NCBI RefSeq assembly: GCF_040183065.1
Contig: NC_091120.1
Span: forward strand, 183,236,396-183,300,395
Reading direction: 5' to 3'
Length of the DNA: 64,000 nucleotides
Source: Periplaneta americana
Lineage: Eukaryota > Arthropoda > Insecta > Blattodea > Blattidae
Position 1 is the stretch's first letter, and each line of letters begins with the position of its first letter. Shown here in pieces: positions 1 to 10,330 of this stretch. The notes under the pieces are model-generated. The model was given only the letters and a program-made list of their open reading frames with translations. It searched no databases and was not told where the DNA came from. The position numbers and the translations under genes are program-made.

Positions 1-136
1 TGACGCATTATGTTATGTTTCTTTCTGCCTTTCAAAATGTTGTGGCAGATAAAGCATTCAGTATTTACTCCAGCAGCTATAAAAATAATCATTTTCCCAT
101 GCAACATTGAAAGAATTTGCCTGATCACTACTTTTC

Positions 137-362
137 CGTCTTTTAGATTCCTCCATAACGTACTGTAGCAGTAGGTAAGCATCGTAAACAGTTACTGAGA
201 ATACGCACTGCAAGCTGAGTGGCCGTTCCCCTCTCCTCTATCTATAGCAGGTATATGTCATTCTGACGTATCTTCCTCTCCGATTCGGCGAGCGGTAAGC
301 ACAGCTCTCCCGCTCGGAAAGAGCGTGCGCGCTCGTTGAGCGCTGTTTGTGCAGGTCTGCTC
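137..362 (+). repeat. Dispersed repeat copy 1 (inverted partner at 48343-48560)
   Basis: The run from TCCGTCTTTTAGATTCCT to GAGCGCTGTTTGTGCAGG recurs in reverse orientation in intron 6. The two copies differ by small indels. This copy has about 35 extra bases around CGGCGAGCGGTAAGC. I recognise no coding sequence or terminal repeats, so the class is unknown. Confidence 0.7.
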
Positions 363-424
363 TAGATCCTACGGATGCAACAGCCATCAAGCATGCCCAA
401 CGACTGCTCAACGACAAAGACTTA

Positions 425-1407
425 GGCCCGATTGTATAAACCATTTAATCTTAGATCAGAGGTTAAATTGATCCTTGTTTCAGCTGAACTTGGAATTTTG
501 TGTTGTATAAAGTCTAATCTGAGATTAATTTGTCTCAAACTAAAGTCAACTTTGACTGAAGAAATTTCTCCGATTAAGTTAGATGATCCAAGTTCAGTTA
601 TTTCTTTTCTGTTTGAAATATACGAGTGACAGATTGTGCAAATAAAATATATTATTATTAATATTAATAGATATGTTAGGTACATTTACATATATTTCTT
701 TCAATTTCTTGCCTTAATACACAAACATTCTTATATTTTATAAGGCTCTATCTGTTCAGCAGTATCAAATAACATAACCTATAATTATATTATGTTTATA
801 ACAACCATTAATAATTAATGGATATGATAGGTACATTCATAAATGTTCAGTTAACTGTATTACTAAACGAAAATTGTCGTTTTATACAGCTTTATTATGT
901 TTAGCAGTATCAAACACCATAACATGACAACAACTTGGAGAACAGTCAACCTTCTTCTTATTGTCCGCCATTATTTACATTGCAAAAAAAAAACAGTGTC
1001 TCCAACAGAGTGTAATACGGAAAGTCGCGAAAAAGTAGTTGTAAAGTCGCTAGATTTCTCATTATCAACAAAGAAAGATTAAATTTTGTCACTATGGGGT
1101 GCTAAAAAGGTTGCTAAATCCCTATTTAAGCAATATAAAAGTTAAAAGAAATTGTTGTTGAAAAAGAGTTAAAATCGCTAGATTGGCAACACTGAACAAA
1201 CCTGTAGAACATGGTCCGCGCATCACGTATTTCACCTGTTTATGCGATGTTGCCATATCCTTTTCACGTGAACTTAGATTGCATTTGAACCAAGGTAATT
1301 TGATCGCAGAAAAGTTTTATACAATAGAAAAAGTGTCTGAACTCGGTTTACTTTTCGATCTTCGATCAAAGTTGACCTTTAGTCAGGGAGTTTTATACAA
1401 TTGGGCC
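425..1407 (+). mobile_element. PIF/Harbinger-type MITE, copy 1
   Basis: The termini are GGCCCGATTGTATAAA on the left and the inverse of GGCCCAATTGTATAAA on the right, flanked by TTA (422-424) and CTA (1408-1410). A second copy at 35854-36826 in the opposite orientation has perfect TTA duplications, which supports a 3 bp TWA target as in PIF/Harbinger. The interior is non-coding, but the minus strand keeps MADNKKKVD, which resembles the start of Harbinger Myb-like proteins. Confidence 0.75.
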
Positions 1408-1593
1408 CTAGAGTTGGAACTTTTCGCAATGCATGGCTAGAAGTATTCAGAGTTTGGAAGAAGAAAGTATGAAGAAAGAGGAGTAGTGGAAGAAGTTGAC
1501 AACTGTGAGGAACAAACTCGACGGATTTGTCAAAGCCAAACCTGAATAAATTTTGAGCAAAAAACCGGATATGCAAGATTCTACTGAACTCCC

Positions 1594-1821
1594 TTTCAGC
1601 CTCTGTAGCGTAGTTGGTACAGCGCTGGCCTTCTATGCTCGAGGCTGCGGGTTCGATCCCGGCCCAGGTCGATGGTATTTAAGTGTGTTTAAATGCGACA
1701 GGCTCATGTCAGTAGATTTACTGGCATGTAAAAGAACTCCTGCGAGACAAAATTCGGCAGACCGGGGACGCTGATATAACTTCTGCAGTTGCGATCGTCG
1801 TTAAATAAACCACATTTTTTA
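1594..1821 (+). mobile_element. tRNA-derived SINE
   Basis: The pol III box A-like segment TAGCGTAGTTGG is followed by box B GGTTCGATCCC about 40 bp later. A short non-tRNA body ends in an A/T-rich tail (TAAATAAACCACATTTTTT). The 5' boundary is approximate and no clear TSD was seen. Confidence 0.65.
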
Positions 1822-2424
1822 TACAGAGTGATTCACGAGGATTTACCGTCCCTTACGAAGCTTATTTCCGAAGACATTCTGAATAAAAAATGTCATATAA
1901 ACATTTGTCCTAATCTTAATATTTTTAGAATTACACCAATTTGAACTTGTTTGTAAAATACCAATTCTTGAGTTTTAAGGGTAAAAGAATATTACAGGTA
2001 AAGAATGAACTATTCAGGAGTATCATTTCTTTAATCAACTAGTATTCTGTGCTGTGAATTCCATAGTTGCTTAGTACAGAATTTTGTCTCCGATTTTTAA
2101 CTACAAAATTACATCTCCTTACGTATTTATCACAACAATTGTTACACATCACGCCACTCTTGTAAATTCTTTAAGACTGTACATTAGGATGCATAATTGA
2201 ACTTTACAGAATCAAGTTCCTAAACTCGTATGGTTTGTAACAATTTTTGTGGTAGGCCTAAGTACGTAAGAATGACGTCATTTTTAGTTAAAAATTGAAA
2301 ACAAAATCTATACAAAGCAATTAACACATTTTTAACGTAAAAACACTAGCCAATTAAAGAAAAGAACTTCTGAATAGTTTATTCTCTATTTGTAATATTT
2401 TTTACACTTAAAACTAAAGAAAAT

Positions 2425-2554
2425 AGTAATATGCGTTACAAGAGCGGTATGTTGACGTTTTCATGTTCGAGGAAAAGATTGAAAAAGCGAAACGTAGTTG
2501 AGCTTTTTTAATTTCCGAGAACATGAAAACAAACATACCGCTCGTGTATCGTAC
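2425..2554. repeat. Palindromic unit 1
   Basis: The left arm ACAAGAGCGGTATGTT...GTTTTCATGTTC is inverted as GAACATGAAAAC AAACATACCGCTCGTGT. The loop carries GCGAAACGTAGTTGAGCTT. The unit recurs at 2695-2826 and 62414-62548 with few changes. Confidence 0.8.
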
Positions 2555-2694
2555 AATATTTTGTGCGAAGATCGTTTATTACATACCTGAAAGAGGAATT
2601 GCTAAATAGTTCCAATGAAATCTCCATCTTGGTTTCTGTTCAATGACGGCAAATTTGCAAAACAAAAATATCTATCTTCAACATTGTTGCTTTA

Positions 2695-2826
2695 ATAGTA
2701 ATATGCGTTACAAGAGCGGTATGTTGATGTTTTCATGTTCGAGGAAAAGATTGAAAAAGCGAAACGTAGTTGAGCTTTTTTAATATCCGAGAACATGAAA
2801 ACAAACATACCGCTCGTGTATCGTAC
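2695..2826. repeat. Palindromic unit 2
   Basis: This is the second copy of the hairpin within the same TIR element. It differs from unit 1 at a few positions, for example TTGATG for TTGACG in the left arm. Confidence 0.8.
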
Positions 2827-4469
2827 ATTATTTTGTGCGAAGATCCTTTATTACATACCTGAAAGACGAATTTCTAATTAGTTGCAATGAAATCTCCATG
2901 TTGGTTTCTGTTTAATGACGCCAACTTCGGAACACCAAAATATCCTTCTTCAACATTGTTGCTGTAAAATGTTTTCTGTGTTTACTATACTCCAGCAGGC
3001 CGTGATATACGTCTGTCTTTTTTTTCCCCCCAGTCTATAAATGCGAACTTAAAACAAACGGTAAGGTTATGTAATGATTTACTTTTCATTTTAATATTTT
3101 AACAATATTATTTATATAACATATTGTAGTAATAACATCGGCATCTGGAATCTTGTTGATTTTTTCACGGCTTCCTTAATGTTACTTGTATCAGGAATGC
3201 AATAAGTTTCGTGGAATAGTAGACTTTACTTAATTTTTGCAAATATTTAAAAACAATAATTAACATTGCAATTTAGGTGAAATTACAGTGGTAAGTTTCC
3301 AATTTATAATTATTACTATGTTAAACGTCTCTAAAAATAATATGTTAAAAGCCTAAAGCAGTAAAATGAATGTCGCGCTTAAGCGGTAAGAAGAGGGAAA
3401 TTGTTATGTGTGTTACGTTGGGAATACTGAATGTGGTATTTCACACTTACCGCGTATTGGTTCTGTGCGGAAAACAAGCAAATACGCACGATCTCGCAGA
3501 AAATGTTTTCTGTGTTTACTATACTCCAGCAGCCGTGATATACGTCTGTCTCCCCCCCCCCCCCAGTCTATGATGAGTCTGGAATCTTGTTGATTTTTTC
3601 ACGGCTTCCTTAATGTTACTTGCATCACGAATGCAGTAACTTTATTGGAGTTGTAGAGTTTACTTAATTTTTGAAAATATTTAAAAACAATAATTAACAG
3701 TGCAATTTAGGTGAAATTGCAGTGGTAAGTTTCCAATTTATAATTATTATTATATTGAACGTCTCTAAAAATAATATGTTAAAAGCCTAAAGTAGTAAAA
3801 TCAATGTCACTTAAGCGGTAAGAAGAGGCAAATTGTTATGTGTGTTAGGTTGGGAATACTGAATGTGGAATTTTAGACTTTCCGCGGATTGGTTTTGTGC
3901 GGACACCAAGCAAATACGCACGATCTCGCACAAAAGTATTTTAGACACAATTTCAAATTAGTGTAACTCTGAAAATATTGAGATTAGGACAAATGTTTAT
4001 ATGACTTTTTTTGCTCAGAATGTCTTCGGAAATAAGCTCTGTAACTGGCATTAAATACTCATGAATAATCCTGTATATGAAGATCTGAAACTTTGGACAT
4101 TTCTTTATCTAACATGTAATTATTACAGAAAACAACAATTGATACACCAGAATTAACAATGAACTAGTATATCCCCGCATTTGTTTAATCAAATCAGTCA
4201 GGTTGAACAAGAGAACATTGGTGATAGCCTAATCGCTAGAAACTTGAAATAGACAAAAGCAAGGACGACGACCTCGTTCAAGGATGACAATACATTTGCC
4301 AATTGAGGTGACTTACATGCGGTTCATTATCGCCCAACACTATCACTCGAGTTCCAATTTTTTTTTTTACTCCTCTTGTATTTACCGCATTCTGTTTACA
4401 GTCTCGTGTGTGGCAAACGTCTAGCTATATACACAGAGAAACGAGTGAAATACCCTAAGGGAAACCACA

Positions 4470-4565
4470 ATGTTCAGGAATTTAAGTTTAATTGTACTTG
4501 TGCTCGCGTTGTACAAGGAAGTGAATGGTGAAGGCAAAAACAATCCCGACACATTTCTGGACGTG
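4470..4565 (+). CDS. Lipase exon 1: signal peptide
   Basis: Thirty-two codons starting with MFRNLSLIVLVLALYK, a hydrophobic leader ending near NGEG, then NNPDTFLDV. The donor GTAAGT follows at 4566 in phase 0. The reading frame runs on into the intron without an early stop, so the donor and the match to exon 2 define the end. Confidence 0.85.
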
Positions 4566-7107
4566 GTAAGTCTGCATACGTACTCTAGTGCCAACAAGCT
4601 AATCTATACTAATAATAAATCTGTAGCCGAAATTTTTCTGGTAATTTTCGATTTTCCAAAAATAATTGGTCCTGACATATATAATTAATCACCCTGAAAC
4701 CGAAAATCGCTTTTTTGAAATTTTTGTTGGTATGTCTGTCTGTCTGTCTGTCTATATGTTTGTTACCTTTTCACGCGATAATGGCTGAACGGATTTCGAT
4801 GAAAATTGGAATTTAAATTAAGTTCGTTGTAACTTAGATTTTAGGCTATATGGCATTCAAAATACGTTATTTAAAAGGGGGTTATAAGGGAGCCTGAATT
4901 AAATAAATCTAAATATCGCGCTTATTATTGATTTTTGTGAAAAATGTTACATAACAGAAGTTTCTTTAAACATAATTTGCGATAAGTTTTATTCCTTGAA
5001 AAAGTTTGATTGGACTGATATTTAATGAGATAAATGAGTTTTAAAATTAAAATAACTGCCATCTAAGGTCGTGTAATGAATTAAAAAACAAATGACTTCG
5101 TCTATAAGGGGCCTTGGACAGCAACAATCGAAAGCTATGGAAGATAGCCTACAGAGAATGTTTCTGTGTTTGTATGAAGTAATATCGGAAGCTAAATTAA
5201 CCGATTTGTATAATTAATTATTATTTCATCATTGGAAAGTGTAGTTTCTCTAGATGGACATAATGCTGTAATATTATTACAGTAACTTCTGATATAATAT
5301 AATATAATATAATGTAATATAATATATAATATAATATATAATATAATATAATATAATATAATATAATATAATATAATATAATATAATATAATATGTAATA
5401 TTATATAATATAATTTAAGTTATTTGAAGGGTTCAGAACCATAGTGGGCCAAGCGCCATTCACTGAATACGTAATGGAAAGTTATAACAAGTAAAATAAA
5501 ATATACACATTAAATCTAAATGATGTCAATGTTCATTAAACTATGGTTGCATGTAATAAAAATTAAGAAACATGTTAAAGGAATTGTCGTTGCACCAAAT
5601 GAGTGTCTCTGGACCAAAATGATCGCATTTTAATTATTTGGATGGAATTTAAATTAAGTAACATATTAAACGATTTATCCTTCTATCAAACACGAATGTT
5701 GCCTGGATCAAATGTCCTATTTTAATTATGTAATTAGTTTATATTTATTTCTAACGGGTGCAGCGGAGCGCACGGGTACGGCTAGTAAATAAATAAAGAA
5801 GAAATGCGCACAAGTGTGCATACTGTGTTTGTTCGTTAGTCCCTTGTGCTAAGTTCGGTCACTGTTTTCGGGCACTCGGTACACTGCAGGACGTGGTACT
5901 TGTCACACCTTGCACCACAGAATTTACAGACGCACTTCTCGGACAATGTTTGGAATTGTGTTGTGCTGCGCACTTTGAAGTGAAATCCATGCACTGCTAG
6001 CCTTGTGACTACGTCCCTCGTGCGTTGATTAGTCCCAGTCCAACTTCGGTCGACCATGGCGCTAGTGGCGTAGAACTCGTCGTCTTTGTTGTTCCTTTTC
6101 TGTGTATTCTCTTCTAGAAGTTGTTTAAGCTAATTATATTGAAAACAAATAACATGTCAGAGATAGGAATTGCAGGTTATTCGAAAATAAGAGGTTATCG
6201 ATTAACCGGTTATTTTTCGATTATTATTATTTTTTTTAATTTTAAAGTCAGCAAATTAGCCAAGAAAACAAAATAAGAGAGTATTTAATTATAGAAGTCA
6301 TAGAAATTTGCAATCAACTATAAACCAAGCAGAAGATAGTTAAAAGAACGTCATTAAATGTTGGAGATTATCAATGACGTACCTAGTAAATAAACAAATA
6401 AACAAAGAAACAAAAAAATAAACAAATGAATATATAAATAAATACATAAGTAAATAAACAAATAAATACATAAACAAATAAATACATAAACAAATAAATA
6501 AATAAATTCATAAATACATAAATAAATACGTAAATACATAAGTAAATAAATAACTAAATAAATACATAAATAAATAAATATATAAATAAATACATAAATA
6601 AATAAATAAATAAAATAAATATATAAACATAAAGTAAATAAATAAATTAATTAATTGGTTTATATGTTAAATTATCTATTTATTTATTTATTTATTTATT
6701 TATGAATAAGAGATTATAAAATTGCATCTAATTCAGCCGTGGGGAAAATGTGACTCGCGAGGACATTGTGGCTCATAATGGCTATTTATTTCCCTTGCTT
6801 CCTACCTCCCACAACCCCCATCCTCTCACTCACTGGAATCAAACTCGGTTCCATTTGTATGTGTCTCTGGCCTGCGAGTGGCGTATCGTCGAAATGTCTC
6901 TCTCGAAACCATGTACCTCTACAAAAACGAAAGTTTCAAGTAGGATGGGAGGACGCATTTTTTTTTTGCTGCCAATATGATGAGAATATTAAATGTATGA
7001 TTTGTTCACAAGTATTACGAGGAAAACGGTTGTGTAACATAAAACGGCACTATACTGCATGTTACTGAAGAAACATTAAAAGGTTAAGTGTTATTATTAT
7101 TATTATT

Positions 7108-7143
<36 letters not shown>

Positions 7144-10100
7144 TCTGTACGTCGATCCTTTTTCAGCAGATGTACGAATAATGCGGTTAGATCTTTAATT
7201 TAAACTCACAGATTTAGAATGTGATGTTAAATGAAAGCTAGATGCAAGGACTTGACAAATGTTGAACTTTTCAAATCTTTGCCAAAAAACAAATATCGGA
7301 AGCTTTGTTCTTTCGCTTGTTCTATTGAAGCCATGTTCGCTACAACTTACGTTTGTGAAAAATTATTTTCAGCAATGAAAATATTAAAAATCAAACTTAA
7401 ATCACGACTGACAGACAAATACCTTCGTGATCAACTACGACTGGCAGTAAGTGACATAATTCCTGATTTTGAAACTCTGTCGCAGAGACATTCTGAAGAC
7501 AGTTAATTTTAGGTTATGATAATGTATCCTAACTTTCTTGTTCATTTCTTTCTTCGTTACACGTACTAAACATTAGTTTGTAGCCTTGCATTGTATACAA
7601 TTATATTTAAGTGTTTGAGGTACGGAAAGTGAAAATCCGTTAATAAGTCAGACAGTTGCTTCACTTCCCCTTCGGGTGTCCGCCTCCCTTCATAGATGCT
7701 ATGCACGTTACAGGTTATACAGTGGCTCGGCGCACGATCACATTTTCGCCACGGCTGATCTAATTGATCACTTCACTCACATTAGCGTTAGAGGCAAGAT
7801 AAGTAAAAAATAGCGCAAATTGCATAATTTTTACAATTATAACCTTAATTACAGCCTACATTTCGACAGGCAATCTATTCTCGTATAACCAATAAATATT
7901 GAAGTCAAAGTTTCTCGCTGTATGAATCAAGAACATGTACGACAACGTTCATTCTTAAAGTTCACCTGTGAAAGTGGTCGCTATTGAGAAGCTAAAGACC
8001 TAATGAGACAATGATTACGTTGACTTGTGCCGCATTCGTTGAAATTGGACTCCTGCGGACTCACTTCTTGTGACTACCTTTTCACTTTTGCTTTTTCAAT
8101 TTTTGTTACGACATTTATTATTTTCATTTTATCATGACACAGTACTCTGCCACGATACACCGCTTGAAAATGACTGGTCTAGCTGTTCTTTTATTTTTAA
8201 AGTACTGTAATCCTCTGAGGAGTTTAGTGCTGAGAGGAACGCGGTTCCGACTACTGTAGCGCGGTACTGGAAAGGGAGGGAACAGTGAGAGCGGCAGTCT
8301 GGAAGGAAGTACAATCATACTGAAAACATTCGCCCAATTTACGAGAGCAGTATGCCTATTTGTTTTCTAACGAATTTTTGGCGAGATAGAGATACAACCA
8401 TTCGTAGTCACGTGTTCAGAGAAGGAAAGTATTGTAGAAAATTTTATTTATATATTTATTTATTTATTAATTTAATTTTTTCTGGTGAAGTTAAGGCCAT
8501 CACACCTCCAGAAATACAAATACAATAAAATAAATAAAAAGAAAAATTATAATAAAACTACAATAATGGTATAAATGAAAAGAAGAACCATACTATAAAA
8601 TTCAGTAGAATTGAATTAAATCTGTAAAGTAATCAATTTAAATATAATGTACTGCTGAACTCACTTGAGAAGTAGAAACTACTTGATTTGTATTTTAAGA
8701 GATCATTAACAAATGATTTTCGCATGACATTATAGGAATCTGTTTTTCACGATACCAATCACACATATTCTAAAATTCCAATCGAATAATACCAAAAACT
8801 TTTCCACAGCATTTTTCCTTATAAATGACTTGTAACAGTGAAATATTTAATATGAGTAATTCATATAATATTAACATATCTAACATCAGGGAGATGTTTG
8901 AGCAAAAATTGCAACAACATATTTAATATACTAATAACAAAACCATATAGGCCTAGGTAAACAATATGTGTATGAAATATTCACACACTACTACAAACTG
9001 AAGACTGGGCATTTTTGGACGATTAATACTTCCCACTCCGCTCGGCTCGGCTTGGCTGTAGCAACAAAAGAATCTACCTGCAACCCCCCCGCACCGATGG
9101 CAAGAATACCTCAGGTGCCAGCGCAAAACTCGTCGGAGGAAGGCAGTATGCTAATTTAAGAAAATATATATATCACTCATTTTGCTCAGTTAGGTCAGGT
9201 TTTTTTTGCTATCGCATTTTTAAAGAGATAGTATTTCAGCAATACGTTATATCTTATAGTTATGAAACCATGCTAATTATGGTTTCAACAAACAACAACA
9301 ACAACATGAGAGAAAAAAACGACTGACGACCATAGTGTTATCACTTATTCCACGAAGAAAATGTTTGAGGAGTTCAAGTGTTAAGCCCCGTCCCCGCTGA
9401 TACACATTTAACAACATGTTTAATATAATATCTTGAATTTAACATGTATATGGACATTTCAAGTATCAATTGACTTAACTTCAACATACTCAGTCAACAC
9501 GTTAACATTTTTAACATGTTGGCGTGTTTTCTAGCAGCAATGCAAAACCTGTCTAATTTACAATTCATTTTTATATTTCAATATGCCTAGTGAATTATTA
9601 AGTAAGTATATAATAAATTTTCAATCTTAAGACATATCAACTTGCAAATGTTTATTTGCTATTTAATAAGATATATGAACGTTTTCGCCGTTTGGGGCAT
9701 CATCAGATATAACGAAACATATAATCTGAACCTATAATAATAAATTATGCAAATAATAAGAATGAAGAACAATGTAAACAGGTAAATAAATTTAAATTTT
9801 TGGGTGTTACCTTATCTTATAAAGGAGACTATGATCAAAAAGAAAAAATAGAAAAATTTAATTACATAAATGGAACAATAAGAAGAACCCTGAAATCAAA
9901 AGCTAGAAAAGATACATTGTTAAAATTTTATAAGGTGACGTCAGTGCCCAGTTTACTATATGGAAGCGAAACATGGGTTATGAAATAGAAAGATACCACT
10001 AAATTACAAACAAATGAGATGAAATTTTTGAGAAGCGTAGCAGGTTACAGGAAAATAGAACATAAAAGAAACGAAGAAATAAGAGAAGAACTTGAGATAT

Positions 10101-10292
10101 ATGAATTAAACACCAAAATAGAAGAATATAGAAATACATGGATGTCTCACATTTCAAGGATGTAGGAGGACAGGATACCATGTAAGTTTTGGAAATATAA
10201 ACCTCGGGGAAGAAGAAATATTGGAAGACCAGCCAAAAGATGGATGGACCAATTTCAGTAGCTGCTACAGGAATCAATTTCCTAATGCATGA

Positions 10293-10330
<38 letters not shown>

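Larger units (their letters stand above)
1824..4073. mobile_element. 2.25 kb TIR element with internal palindromes and tandem units (mariner-like, non-coding)
   Basis: It is bounded by TA (1822-1823 and 4074-4075), with imperfect TIRs of about 125 bp: CAGAGTGATTCACGAG on the left and the inverse of CAGGATTATTCATGAG on the right. The TIRs share the inner block GAAGCTTATTTCCGAAGACATTCTGA with small differences. TA targets and CAG-type ends suggest Tc1/mariner mobilisation. There is no transposase. The interior holds two hairpins (2425-2554, 2695-2826) and a direct repeat of roughly 0.45-0.54 kb (2968-3500 versus 3503-3960), including poly-C tracts. A related copy lies at the window end. Confidence 0.72.

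Noticed and set aside
4401-4469. Separate non-coding first exon of the lipase
   Set aside because: TTTACAG at 4394-4400 looks like an acceptor, but no upstream donor or transcript evidence is available; mentioned only as a possibility.
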